From: Cupriavidus basilensis OR16 | GTDB lineage: Bacteria > Pseudomonadota > Gammaproteobacteria > Burkholderiales > Burkholderiaceae | Assembly (NCBI RefSeq): GCF_000243095.1 | Contig: NZ_AHJE01000090.1 | Span: 1-41,971 of the forward strand | Length of the DNA: 41,971 nt | Reading direction: 5' to 3' | Shown: piece after piece, positions 33,827 to 41,971 of the stretch | How the letters are laid out: each line of letters starts with the position of its first letter | Position numbering within the stretch: the stretch's first letter is position 1 | Notes under the pieces: model-generated | Database searches by the model: none | What the model saw: the letters and a program-made list of their open reading frames with translations, nothing else | What the model was told of the DNA's origin: nothing | Position numbers and translations under genes: made by a program

Positions 33827-34030
33827 ATGCAAACCAATATTGGTACGATTGACCGCACTCTCAGGATCGTCGTCGGCCTGGCCTTAGTCGGCCTTGCCGT
33901 CACCGGGACGATCGGCGTGTGGGGATGGATCGGCGTGATTCCGATCCTGACAGGGCTCGTCCGCATCTGCCCCCTCTACAGCCTGCTCGGCGTCAGGACC
34001 TGCCCGGCCTCGGGCGGAAAGCCCGGCTGA
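33827..34030 (+). CDS. DUF2892 small membrane protein (YgaP-like membrane domain)
   Basis: 67 residues: MQTNIGTIDRTLRIVVGLAL begins the family signature (NxGxxDRxxR), followed by two membrane helices and VRICPLYSLLGVRTCP with two cysteines near the end. AAAGGAG lies 6 bases before the ATG. Similar domains form the membrane part of YgaP rhodanese, but this protein has no rhodanese. The function of stand-alone copies is unknown. It is placed in the FNR-controlled group by the promoter upstream. Confidence 0.88.
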   Translation: MQTNIGTIDRTLRIVVGLALVGLAVTGTIGVWGWIGVIPILTGLVRICPLYSLLGVRTCPASGGKPG

Positions 34031-34293
34031 TCCGGCCGACGCCTGCGGCAACACCAGGTGCCGCTGCCATTCCCGATGGCGGCACGCCATGGGCGGCCAA
34101 AGCTCGATGCGGATCCATGAGCGCGGCCGCCACGCTTCAGAAGCATCTCGCGGACGAGTGGCCTGACATGCATGCCCTGCACTCGTCCTTTCCAGCAATG
34201 CCAAACCTGGGCCCTTCCCGCGTGAGAGTCCGCATGGCATGGCAGCAGCACAGGGTATGCGCGCCCAATCACGGAGCATCACGGAGAGACACC

Positions 34294-34785
34294 ATGACAG
34301 ACCAGACCGACGTCCCACTCGCGTTCTTCGGCGCCAATTGCGAAGCAGGCCTGCGTGTGCTGACCCTGCTGCAAGAGAGCCGCCAGCGCTTCCTTGAAAT
34401 CCAGCTGGAAGCCATCCGCAGGGACATCAAGACCACGCACGAAGTGGGTGTGGAGCTTGCCAATGCGGGCGACTTCGCCGCGCTCGCCGCGCTGCCAGTC
34501 ACCTTCCTGCGCAACGAAGCCGAGCATTGCACGCACTTGATGCAAGCGTGGGTGAGTCTGGCCATCCACAACCAGACAGCCGTTGTCGAACAGATGCGCG
34601 AGATCGGCGAGTCCTGGCAGCGATGCCAGGCGATGAGCTTGCGGCAGGCGGGGGATACCGCTTCGATGGTCGCGCCGGTGCAGGACATATTCGAGCAGTT
34701 CAGACAGGCCATGGCGTGGAATCCTGCGTTGAACGGCACCGGTACCGCGGCCAGTCCGCAAAGGGCGCCCGTCCATGCCGGCTGA
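34294..34785 (+). CDS. Phasin-family protein
   Basis: 163 residues from ATG 34294 (MTDQTDVPLAFFGANCEAGL). It is helical and has the phasin layout: GLRVLTLLQESRQRFLEIQL, LANAGDFAALAALPVTFLRN, AIHNQTAVVEQMREIGESWQ. The Phasin_2 (PF09361) family coats polyhydroxyalkanoate granules or acts as a stress chaperone. A GGAGA site is before the start. It lies 264 bp after the DUF2892 gene. Storage-granule proteins fit a low-oxygen, carbon-storage programme. Confidence 0.85.
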   Translation: MTDQTDVPLAFFGANCEAGLRVLTLLQESRQRFLEIQLEAIRRDIKTTHEVGVELANAGDFAALAALPVTFLRNEAEHCTHLMQAWVSLAIHNQTAVVEQMREIGESWQRCQAMSLRQAGDTASMVAPVQDIFEQFRQAMAWNPALNGTGTAASPQRAPVHAG

Positions 34786-35084
34786 GCACGCCGCCGAGGC
34801 GTCGGTAACGAGGCGCTATGGGCGTCGCTGACGCACGGGCTGCGCGGCGTATCCCCGCACCATGAACTCGGCCGATCTTCGCAGTTGGCACAGAGCATGA
34901 CCATGTATGAACGACGGCTTGACGTTGATCAGGAAACCGTGCAGTTAGACTTGAAGCCAAAACCGTACTGCCTAGACTGCAAGTAGTCGACATCGCAATC
35001 GCGGCTTCGACGTTTTCGTGCCTTTCCTTGCTTTTCCCCTGCTTTTCCCTGCGCTACACCTTTCTCGCCCCTGGGGTCGATGCC
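34786..35084. other. Gap between phasin and DUF1488 genes with weak FNR-like site
   Basis: No gene seen. TTGACGTTGATCAG (34919-34932) matches FNR at 8 of 10 positions, but no -10 lies at the right distance, so I give it little weight. Around 34941-34980 two TAGACT copies sit in an imperfect inverted repeat (GCAGTTAG and CTAGACTGC). Confidence 0.4.
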
Positions 35085-35369
35085 ATGACCATCACACAGA
35101 TCATCTTTCCCAAAGCAAGCCCCTCATATTGCCCCGCCGATCTGTCTCTCGAATGCCCTGTCAGCGTGAACGGCGCACCGGCCAGCTACGCGATCACGGC
35201 CGAAGCACTGGAAGACCACTTTGGCGCGCGCTCGCACAGGGCTGAAGACCTGATCCTGGCCTTTGAAGGTCACCGCAAAGATATCGAAGGTGTAGCCCGG
35301 CAGTTGTTCGAAATGACCGCTGCCCACAATATTGTGCTGCACAGCGGTCATTTCCGCTTCGCGGTCTAG
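35085..35369 (+). CDS. DUF1488-family protein
   Basis: 94 residues from ATG 35085. The DUF1488 pattern is visible: LECPVSVNGAPASYAITAEA then LEDHFG, an AFEGHRKDIEGVARQLFE helix and a final NIVLHSGHFRF strand. These are small soluble proteins of unknown function, common in Burkholderiales. The frame is open up to 35028 but that adds a hydrophobic non-family start. The following MgtC/DUF4010 gene converges on it. Confidence 0.82.
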   Translation: MTITQIIFPKASPSYCPADLSLECPVSVNGAPASYAITAEALEDHFGARSHRAEDLILAFEGHRKDIEGVARQLFEMTAAHNIVLHSGHFRFAV

Positions 35370-35425
35370 CGCGCCAAGCGCCAAGGCATAGGCGGACTGC
35401 TGCTGCTTGGCACGGGCCTCTGGCA

Positions 35426-36673
35426 TCAGCTCCAGGGGATAAGCATCAAGGCAGTGCACCAGGTCGCGGCGGCGGCCAGCACCAGCCCGCTGCCCACGCG
35501 CCACGCGAAGGTGCGCCCGCCTGCCGCGGCCACCACGATCTTGGTCATGGTGTTGGAGGAGAATGCCGCCAGCACTGGCCAGACCGCGGCCTCGGGGGAC
35601 AGGCGCCCGGCCGCCACTTGCGCCGCGACCGATACCGTCGCGGCGTGCGCGTCGGCAAATCCGCCGGCCACCGCAACGCCAAGCAGTAGCCCGGACCCGG
35701 CCCATGCCCGCGCGGCGGCGTTAGCGAGCAACAGCAGCGCCATCAGCAACACGAAGCCCGCCGCCACCCGCCAGTCCATGGACCGGCCGGCCGGTTGGGT
35801 GCCGTTGTGCACGGCCGGTTCGCGGGCCGAGCGCCACAGCCAGACGCCCGCGTAGAGCAGCATGGTGGCCAGCCCAGCGGTAAGGGGCAGTGCCAATTCC
35901 CGAAATGCAGCCGCACTGGTGGCGGCAAGCAGCAGCAGCATCTGCACGAAGGTGGCCACGCTGGAGAGCGAGGCAGACGCTACCGCCGCCTTGTGCGCGC
36001 CAGGCGCCTTGCGCACCATCGCCGCCATCGAACCGATCGTCGCCACGCTAGAAATAAAGCCGCCGAACAATCCGGTCAGCGGCAGGCCGGCCTGCTCTCC
36101 GAACAGGCGCGAGGCGATATGCCCGGCCATCCCCAACAACATGACCAGCACCGCCACCAGCCAGAGCGTGCGCGGGTTCCAAGCATCGAGCGGCCCCATG
36201 TACCGGTCTGGCAGCAGGGGCCAGACCACCAGCGCGGCGGCTGCGAGCATCAGGGCATCGCTCACCTCCTGCCGGGTCAGTTCATTGCGCACCAGACGGT
36301 GCAGGGTGGCCTTGCCGTGCAGCAGGATTACCAGGACCGTTGCGATACCGGCGGCAAGCGCAGGCTGCGAGACGGCGAGCGCGCCGAGCAGCACCGCGCA
36401 CAGCAGCGCAATCTCTGTGGTCAGCCCCGGGTCGCTGGCTGCTGTGTGGCGGTATCCCATGGCGGCCAGGGCGGCCACCGCCAGCAAGACCGCCGGCAGC
36501 AATCCGGCGTTCGGCAGGAACGCGCCCAGCGCGCCGCACACGCTGGCAATGGCAAACGTGCGCAGGCCGGCGGAGGCCTCGGCGCCGTCCGGCACTTGGC
36601 TGCGCTCCCGCTCCAGCCCGAAGCCCAAGCCGATCGCCAAGGCGACGCAAAAGACGACTACCGTTTGATACAT
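35426..36673 (-). CDS. MgtC/SapB and DUF4010 membrane protein
   Basis: 415 residues with about 11 to 12 membrane helices. The N-terminal MgtC/SapB part reads ALAIGLGFGLERERSQVPDG then GLRTFAIASVCGALGAF; the C-terminal DUF4010 part includes GLFGGFISSVATIGSMAAMV and LAAFSSNTMTKIVVAAAGG. Such two-domain proteins are widespread and unassigned; an MgtC-like role in magnesium or membrane-potential stress is a guess. A second Mg-linked gene (mgtA) lies 5 kb away. There is no clear promoter between 36674 and 36852. Confidence 0.88.
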   Translation of the reverse strand: MYQTVVVFCVALAIGLGFGLERERSQVPDGAEASAGLRTFAIASVCGALGAFLPNAGLLPAVLLAVAALAAMGYRHTAASDPGLTTEIALLCAVLLGALAVSQPALAAGIATVLVILLHGKATLHRLVRNELTRQEVSDALMLAAAALVVWPLLPDRYMGPLDAWNPRTLWLVAVLVMLLGMAGHIASRLFGEQAGLPLTGLFGGFISSVATIGSMAAMVRKAPGAHKAAVASASLSSVATFVQMLLLLAATSAAAFRELALPLTAGLATMLLYAGVWLWRSAREPAVHNGTQPAGRSMDWRVAAGFVLLMALLLLANAAARAWAGSGLLLGVAVAGGFADAHAATVSVAAQVAAGRLSPEAAVWPVLAAFSSNTMTKIVVAAAGGRTFAWRVGSGLVLAAAATWCTALMLIPWS

Positions 36674-36852
36674 GCCGGTGTTCCCAAGGCAACGAACAAG
36701 AGACCAGAGCGCGGGTGCGATGCCAACGCACTGCCTCTCAAGCCCGGGTCATGCGCACCCGGCATGCTTGATGCGCCGTAAAACGCCGAGATCCCGTGGC
36801 GCCAACCGGCCTTCAACGTCGTGGACTCCCGCGCGCGCAAAGGTGGATCATT

Positions 36853-37107
36853 TCAATGATGCGATGACATCGGGCAAGCGGCTTGCGCCAGGTCAACTGC
36901 CGCGATCCGGAATGTGTCGTCCCCAGCCGCATTACGGGCAACCCCGGGCCCAGCAGGTACGGTAGCGTCCGCCCTGGGCTTGGGCGGCCGGAACCAATCC
37001 GGTCCCGACGCGCAGCCGGCGCAAAACATGGCGGCAAGGCAAGCCGCTAGACCACGCAAACGCGCGGAGCCGCCACCCGGGCCTTTGTCGGAAATCATCA
37101 TCCTCAT
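36853..37107 (-). pseudogene. N-terminal remnant of a NodT-family outer-membrane efflux lipoprotein
   Basis: 84 codons from MRMMISDKGPGG. A signal with lipobox FCAGC (ACLAAMFCAGCASGPDW) and the RPPKP stretch are the usual NodT start. Similarity ends after about 60 residues and the frame stops at 36853. The rest of the barrel and tunnel is missing. A good ribosome-binding site (GGGAGAGG) remains. A NodT C-terminal remnant on the same strand sits 6.3 kb away (30428-30560). Confidence 0.7.
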
Positions 37108-37222
37108 CGCCTCTCTCCCATCGCCGGCGCATGGACCGTCGGCAAGAAGTGCCCGCGGCGTTGCACGCCGAACCCTCGTTCCGCTTCAAGCTTAAATATA
37201 GGCAGTGCGGCTACCGGTCGAC

Positions 37223-37263
37223 TTGATCCGTGTCAATCCAAATTCCGGCCGCGCGCATAGCAT
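37223..37263 (+). promoter_or_regulatory. FNR/ANR-type class II promoter before the APH-AAA gene
   Basis: TTGATCCGTGTCAA (37223-37236), 9 of 10 matches to FNR, with TAGCAT (37258-37263) centred exactly 31 bp downstream of the box centre. The gene starts at 37314. Confidence 0.75.
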
Positions 37264-37313
37264 GGGCATATGGCCTTCCCGATCCGGGAGGCAGGCACCT
37301 GGGAGAACCCGGC

Positions 37314-38831
37314 ATGGAACCGGCGGTACTCACGCAAGCGTTGATGCGCCCCACGGCCTACCCACATCCCGTGGGCAAAGTCAGCCTCATCGAGACGCAC
37401 ATTTCGCAGGTATTCCTTGCCGGCGCCTTCGCCTACAAGGTGCGCAAGCCGGTCCATCTCGACTTCATCGACCTCTGCACGCTAGCTGCGCGCAAAGCGG
37501 ATTGCGAAGCCGAACTGGAATTGAATTGCCGGATGGCTCCGACGCTCTACCTCGGCCTGATACCGATCGTGGCGGGCCCCGCCCCGCGGGATGTCCGGGT
37601 GGGAGGCACCGGCGCAGCGCTCGAGTATGCGGTGAAGATGCACCGCTTCCGCCAGCGAGACCTGTTCTGCGCCATGGCAGAGTCGAATCGATTGACCGCA
37701 TCGCATATCGAGACGCTGGCCCACCGGCTTGCCGCGATCCACCTGGCGGCGCCCGTAGCCAGTGCCAACGGCGGGCACGGCACGCCGGAGCAGATCGCGG
37801 CAGTGGCAGAACAGGTCATCGCGAGGGTCGCCGCGCTCGCATCTGCCACCGATGCAGCTACGCACCTGGCGGCATTACTGCACGAGCGGGCCGCTTCGCT
37901 GCGCCCCGCCTTCGAGAAACGGCTGGCGAGCGGCCATGTCAGGGAGTGCCATGGCGATTTGCATCTTGGCAATATCGCCCTGATCGACGGTGTGCCAACC
38001 CCTTTTGACTGCCTTGAATTCGATGCTGGCCTGCGCTGGATCGACACGATCAGCGATATCGCCTTTCTCTTCATGGACCTGCTGCATGCCGGCAGGCAAG
38101 ATCTGGCCTATCGCCTGATCAATACCTACCTGGAGTGCAGCGGCGACTATGCCGGCCTGGCTGTATTGCCGTTCTACACGGCCCTGCGCGCCGTGGTGCG
38201 CGCCCGTGTGCTGCTTGAGCGGGAGCACCAGCGCAACGTGGCGGGCACGAGCACTGCCGCGGAAATGGCGACGATACAGATGCGCTGCGTCGATTTACTT
38301 GCGTTGGCCAGCGTCACCCTGACGAGGCCTCCGGGCGCGATCACTCTCATGCATGGTCTCTCGGGCAGCGGCAAGAGCACCGTTGCCCAGCAGCTCGCGC
38401 TAGGCGCAGCCATGGTCCGCGTGCGCGCGGACGTTGAGCGCAAACGTCTTCCACGTAGCCACCTCGCTGCACAAGGCGATCTTTACACGGCTGAACACAC
38501 CGCCCGCGTCTATGGGCGGCTACTGGCAATCTGCCGGCTTGGCAGTGCCGCCGGCTTCCCCATGATCGCCGATGCGACCTTCCTTGCACGCAAGCAGCGG
38601 CTGCGGTTTGCGTCGCTGGCCGCGCGCCGGGGCGTGCCGTTCTCCATCGTCGACTGCAATGCCGGCCTGGCTACCCTGCGCGAACGCATCGCCGCGCGCA
38701 CGCGCCATGGCGGAGACCCATCCGACGCGGACCTTCAGGTGCTGGAGTGGCAGCGGCGCGTACAGGAGCCGTTGGGCAGCGATGAATGGCGCCATGTAGT
38801 GCGAATCGGCGACGCCGAATCAACGGGCTGA
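37314..38831 (+). CDS. Bifunctional aminoglycoside phosphotransferase-like/AAA P-loop kinase
   Basis: 505 residues from ATG 37314, with GGGAGAA before it. The N-terminal 330 residues form an APH-type kinase fold: catalytic CHGDLHLGNIAL near 213, then FDCLEFDAGLRWIDTISDIA. The C-terminal part starts with MHGLSGSGKSTVAQQL near 346, an AAA_33 P-loop kinase with ADATFLARKQRLRF and TRHGGDPSDADL. Genes of this fused type are often found near universal stress and low-oxygen genes. Substrate unknown; antibiotic resistance should not be assumed. FNR-type promoter upstream. Confidence 0.9.
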   Translation: MEPAVLTQALMRPTAYPHPVGKVSLIETHISQVFLAGAFAYKVRKPVHLDFIDLCTLAARKADCEAELELNCRMAPTLYLGLIPIVAGPAPRDVRVGGTGAALEYAVKMHRFRQRDLFCAMAESNRLTASHIETLAHRLAAIHLAAPVASANGGHGTPEQIAAVAEQVIARVAALASATDAATHLAALLHERAASLRPAFEKRLASGHVRECHGDLHLGNIALIDGVPTPFDCLEFDAGLRWIDTISDIAFLFMDLLHAGRQDLAYRLINTYLECSGDYAGLAVLPFYTALRAVVRARVLLEREHQRNVAGTSTAAEMATIQMRCVDLLALASVTLTRPPGAITLMHGLSGSGKSTVAQQLALGAAMVRVRADVERKRLPRSHLAAQGDLYTAEHTARVYGRLLAICRLGSAAGFPMIADATFLARKQRLRFASLAARRGVPFSIVDCNAGLATLRERIAARTRHGGDPSDADLQVLEWQRRVQEPLGSDEWRHVVRIGDAESTG

Positions 38832-39131
38832 CGCAGGTCAAGCTGTACCGTCGATGCGAAACCGAGCTCGAATGACTCCGGCTGCGCGCGTCACGGCTGG
38901 TCCGGACGAGATAAGACCTGAGGCCGACTAGCACATTGACCTGCCCGCATCCGCGTGCAAGGCACGCGCGGCCTCGCGTCCGCCGTTCCATGCCACCATG
39001 GCACGTGCGCCGGGGACTGCGAATTGACCGGCAAATGGAATGACAAGGACCGGCCTACCTTTCCGGGGGCGGCGCCTGGCGCATGCCATTGATGCGGCTC
39101 ATGCGGCGAGCGCCGGCGTGGCCTAGCATGA
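38832..39131. other. Gap between the APH-AAA gene and the alcohol dehydrogenase
   Basis: Nothing coding that I can support on either strand. CTGACGCAGGTCAA (38828-38841) resembles an FNR site weakly and has no -10 at the right distance. Confidence 0.45.
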
Positions 39132-40119
39132 ATGCTGGGCACAAGGCACCGGGCCGGCCCTGCGCCTGGCGCGCGTCCCCGTGCCGGTTCCCGGCCCAGG
39201 CGAAGTGCGTATCGCCGTGAACACCTGCGGCGTCTGCCGCACCGACCTGCACATTGTCGACGGCGATCTTACGCACCCGAAAACGGCGCTGATTCCCGGA
39301 CACGAAGTCATCGGCAGGATCGAGTCCTGCGGCGCCGGTGTGACGGACCTTGCCCCGGGCGACCGGGTCGGCGTGCCGTGGCTCGGGCGGACCTGTGGCC
39401 ACTGTGGCTATTGCACGGCACATCGCGAAAACCTGTGCGATGCGCCGCAGTTCACCGGCTATACGCGCGACGGCGGCTACGCCGAATACGTCGTGGCCGA
39501 CAGCCGCTATTGCTTCCCCATCCCGGCGCACTACGATGACGAGCATGCGGCGCCATTGCTGTGCGCGGGCCTGATTGGGTACCGCACGCTGTGCATGGCA
39601 GGAGACGCCCGTGACGTCCGGTCTATCGGCATCTACGGCTTTGGCGCGGCAGCCCACCTGGTGACGCAGATTGCCGTCGCCCGGCAACAGGACATCTTCG
39701 CCTTCACACGGCCCGGCGACGCCGACGCCTCCCAGTTCGCACTTGACACTGGGGCCTGCTGGGCGGGCCCGAGCGACCAACCAGCGCCGCGGCCTCTCGA
39801 CGCCGCCCTGATCTTCGCCCCGGTTGGCACGCTGGTGCCGCTGGCGCTGCAAGCCGTCGCCAAGGGCGGCACGGTGGTTTGCAGCGGCATCCACATGAGC
39901 GATATTCCGGCCTTCCCCTATCGCCTGCTATGGGAGGAGCGATCGATCGTGTCGGTGGCCAACCTCACGCGCAACGACGGACTGGAACTGATGCGAATCG
40001 CCCGAGCCACGCCGCTGCGCATAACCACGACGGTCTACCCGCTGGAGCAGGCCAATATCGCGCTAGCCGACCTGCGCGCGGGCCGCCTGGCCGGCGCGGC
40101 GGTACTGCGCATCGCCTAG
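39132..40119 (+). CDS. Zinc-dependent alcohol dehydrogenase (MDR superfamily), frameshift near the start
   Basis: Main frame: from GTG 39181 the protein reads VPVPGPGEVRIAVNTCGVCR, TDLHIVDGDL, PGHEVIGRIE, and the structural-zinc cysteines GRTCGHCGYCTAHRENLC. The cofactor region (SIGIYGFGAAAHLVTQIAVA) is present. Family members begin about 20 residues earlier. An ATG at 39132 reads MLGT and would fuse to GTGPALRLARVPVPVPG if one A at 39143-39144 were removed. So either this is a short protein with a GTG start or a one-base shift is present. It probably reduces aldehydes to alcohols when respiration is limited; substrate inferred only from family. Confidence 0.85.
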
Positions 40120-40161
40120 CCTGCCTGGCAACGGTGCGCGCGCAGTGCCTGATGCAGGTGT

Positions 40162-40202
40162 TTGATACAGGTCAATACGCCATCTGGCTCGCCCCCTAAG
40201 CT
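40162..40202 (+). promoter_or_regulatory. FNR/ANR-type class II promoter before the universal stress protein gene
   Basis: TTGATACAGGTCAA (40162-40175), 9 of 10 matches, with TAAGCT (40197-40202) centred exactly 31 bp downstream of the box centre. Gene start at 40264. The -10 is weak, as expected for an activator-dependent promoter. Confidence 0.75.
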
Positions 40203-40263
40203 GCAAATGACGGAGGCGCCCATGCACGCGCACCTTGCCATATCCAGCCAGGAGGCACGAACC

Positions 40264-40812
40264 ATGTATCAGCGAATACTGCTCGCAGTGGACGGCAGTC
40301 ACTCTTCCGATCTCGCCCTATGCCAGGCCATCACCGTAGCCAAGGCCACCGGCAGCGAGGTCGAGGTGCTCTTCGTCGCGGACGACAGCGATGTCTTCTT
40401 CTCCGTCGCCAGCTACGATGCCAACAAGCTTATGGAGAGCATCCTGGCCGTGGGACGCGATGCGCTGGCTGCCGCTGCCAAGCGCCTGTCGGAAGCGGGT
40501 ATCCCGCATACGACAAAGATTCTCGAGAAGCCCGTCGCCCCCGGGCAGATTTCCACCACCATCGTGGAAGAAGCCGATCGCTGGAGTGCGGATCTCATCG
40601 TGATTGGCACGCACGGCCGCCGCGGCTTCCGGCGGACCTGCCCAAGGCCGTCCAGCAGGCGGCACCGTCGTTCCCGCTATATGGCACCCTGCGCGAGGCG
40701 CTCGCCCGCTACCGAGCGCTGGCAGGTGATCCGGCCTGGCAGGCACCGCTGCCGCCGCTGCCGGGCAAGAAGCTGGCGAGCGGCCAAGCCTACGCCGGCG
40801 TACCGGTGCTGA
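40264..40812 (+). pseudogene. Universal stress protein UspA-type, C-terminus lost in a deletion junction
   Basis: Residues 1-124 are a normal UspA fold: MYQRILLAVDGSHSSDLALC, ADLIVIGTHGRRGFRR with the first part of the ATP loop (GxHGRRG). It should continue with LxxGS and a final strand of about 25 residues. Instead the frame runs into L,D-transpeptidase sequence out of frame and ends 58 codons later with Arg/Pro-rich, non-family residues. AGGAGG precedes the start. The ATP site is therefore incomplete and the product is probably unstable or non-functional. Confidence 0.85.
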
Positions 40813-41764
40813 CGCGGCGGCTGATTGCGATGGGCGACCTGCCTACGGGCACACCCGCCCCGGAACGCTACGAGGGCGCGCTGATGGAGGGTGTCAAGGC
40901 TTTCCAGGCCCGCCACGGGCTGGAGGCCGATGGCGCTATCGGCGCCGGCACGCTAGCGCAACTGAATGTCTCGCCCGCCAGCCGCGTACGGCAAATCGAA
41001 CTGACGCTGGAGCGCCTTCGCTGGACACCCCTGCTGGAAGGCCCGCGCATGATCGTGGTCAACGTGCCGGAGTTCGTCCTGCGCGCCTATGAAGTCCACG
41101 ACAGCAACGTCCAGGTCAAGGTGGAGATGAAGGTCATCGTCGGCAAGGCGCTCGACACGCGAACACCGCTCTTCAAGGAGCACATGCGTTTCATCGAGTT
41201 CAGCCCGTATTGGAACGTGCCACCCTCTATTGCGCGTGCGGAAACCTTGCCCAGGCTGCGGCGCGACGCCGGCTATTTCGAGCGGCAGGGCTTCGAGTTC
41301 GTTGGTGCCGACGGCAAGGCGGTGACCACGCTGTCGGCGGCCAGCCTGGATGCCGTCCAGCGCGGGCAGATGCGCATCCGGCAGCGCCCGGGGCCGATGA
41401 ATGCGCTTGGGGACATCAAGTTTGTTTTCCCCAACAACGACAACATCTACCTGCATCACACGCCCGCGCCCAAGCTGTTCACGCGGGACCGGCGCGACCT
41501 GAGCCATGGCTCGACACACCCGGCTGGACCGAAGCGCGCATTCGCGAGGCCATGGACAAAGGGCAATCCAGCACGTTGCGGTTGCAGCAGCCACTGCCGG
41601 TGGTGCTTGCGTACGGCACGGCCATCGTCAAGGCCGACGGTCGCACCTTTTTCTTCTCCGATATCTACGGACTCGACCGCCTCCTGGACGACGCGCTGCG
41701 GCAACGGTCCGCGAACCTGCGGACTTCCTCCTGGAGCGCCGAGCGCGCAAGATTGAGCCAATAA
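40632..41764 (+). pseudogene. L,D-transpeptidase (YcbB/LdtD-type), N-terminus and catalytic loop missing
   Basis: Starts without an initiation codon inside the stress-protein frame: ADLPKAVQQAAPSFPLYGTL continues as a peptidoglycan-binding domain (VKAFQARHGLEADGAIGAGT) and the YkuD domain (PYWNVPPSIARAETLPRLRR, NNDNIYLHHTPAPKLF). At RRDLSHG (about 41507) the frame breaks; the active-site loop with the catalytic Cys (normally SHGCxR) is absent, and sequence resumes in another frame as LDTPGWTEARIREAMDKG, ending at 41764. About 250 N-terminal residues are also missing. The family makes 3-3 peptidoglycan cross-links; this copy cannot. Confidence 0.85.
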
Positions 41765-41781
41765 GCAAAAGGGAGTGTCCG

Positions 41782-41971
41782 ATGACCAGACCACCCAGCG
41801 ACCCCCGCCGACTGTTCCTGCGTCGCACCGGCGAACTCGCCTTGGCCGGCGTGCTACTGCCGCTACCGGCCCACCCGCGCTTGCGGCCCTGGCAACGTTG
41901 CCGGGCGCCCGCAGCCTCGCCTTCGACCATACCCACACCGGCGAGCGCATTGACATCGTCTACGCTATGGG
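41782..41971 (+). CDS. DUF882 (YcbK-type) peptidase-like protein, partial, probable frameshift
   Basis: It starts at ATG 41782 with GGGAG before it: MTRPPSDPRRLFLRRTGELA followed by a hydrophobic export signal. The twin-arginine-like RRLFL could mark Tat export. The mature part (GARSLAFDHTHTGERIDIVY) is in another frame; one extra base in the C run at 41870-41872 would join them. LAFDHTHTGERIDIVY is the diagnostic DUF882 start. These putative murein peptidases usually sit right behind YcbB-type L,D-transpeptidases, as here. The gene runs off the right edge. Confidence 0.8.
   Translation, partial: MTRPPSDPRRLFLRRTGELALAGVLLPLPAHPRLRPWQRCRAPAASPSTIPTPASALTSSTLW

Noticed and set aside
37314..38831. 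Aminoglycoside resistance gene
   Set aside because: The APH fold is part of an APH-AAA fusion in a stress-type context; fold alone does not show antibiotic modification.
38828..38841. FNR-like site CTGACGCAGGTCAA upstream of the alcohol dehydrogenase
   Set aside because: The left half is poor and no -10-like hexamer lies 31 bp downstream, unlike the four accepted sites.
1..41971. tRNA, rRNA, CRISPR arrays, insertion sequences, phage or integrase genes
   Set aside because: None seen on reading both strands; no transposase motifs, no spaced direct repeats of CRISPR type and no cloverleaf recognised.

Overview
The DNA is GC-rich and dense with genes. The gene families (three-module kinase, phasin, DUF883, SUF operon with SufU/SufT, tandem glycine switch before a DadA-type oxidase, MIP-type ars cluster) point to a Burkholderiales chromosome or megaplasmid, most likely Cupriavidus or a close relative. 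The genus is inferred from family recall, not from a search.

Layout. 0-7 kb: the 5' part of a large serine/threonine kinase-type sensor (minus; no ATPase module, one frameshift), a single-domain FixJ-like receiver with an MFS transporter (plus), a second MFS exporter and an AraC-type regulator (minus). 7-11.4 kb: a DUF3772/MscS channel and a DadA-type D-amino-acid dehydrogenase behind a tandem glycine riboswitch. 11.4-14.3 kb: small genes (FmdB zinc ribbon, acidic protein, Mth938-like protein, a member of a small paralogous family, DUF2905) and a structured, terminator-bearing region that may encode an sRNA. 14.4-21 kb: a complete SUF iron-sulfur operon (Rrf2 regulator-sufB-sufC-sufD-sufS-sufU-sufT-Rieske) with start/stop overlaps and a putative operator. 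21-24.5 kb: two small proteins, a broken lysR and a DHA2 exporter. 24.7-27.6 kb: an arsenic cluster with two ArsR proteins, ArsC, an aquaglyceroporin-like channel, a frameshifted ArsI and an arsC fragment. 27.7-30.8 kb: an MgtA-type P-ATPase preceded by remnants of efflux genes. 30.9-41.9 kb: a probable oxygen-controlled stress island with DUF883, a P1B-type ATPase fused to a hemerythrin domain, DUF2892, phasin, DUF1488, an MgtC/DUF4010 protein, an APH-AAA fusion, a zinc alcohol dehydrogenase, a universal stress protein, and an L,D-transpeptidase remnant followed by a DUF882 gene.

The most striking signal is in the last region. Four FNR/ANR-like boxes each have a -10-like hexamer whose centre lies exactly 31 bp downstream, which is class II FNR promoter geometry. 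They precede the DUF883/P-ATPase pair, DUF2892, the APH-AAA protein and the stress protein. Together they describe a low-oxygen or dormancy-type regulon.

A second theme is gene damage. At least six genes carry a one-base shift in a short homopolymer (kinase, sufU, arsI, mgtA, alcohol dehydrogenase, DUF882). Others have larger internal losses (kinase ATPase module, lysR, efflux genes, arsC, stress protein/L,D-transpeptidase). The one-base shifts may be assembly errors; the larger losses are harder to explain that way.
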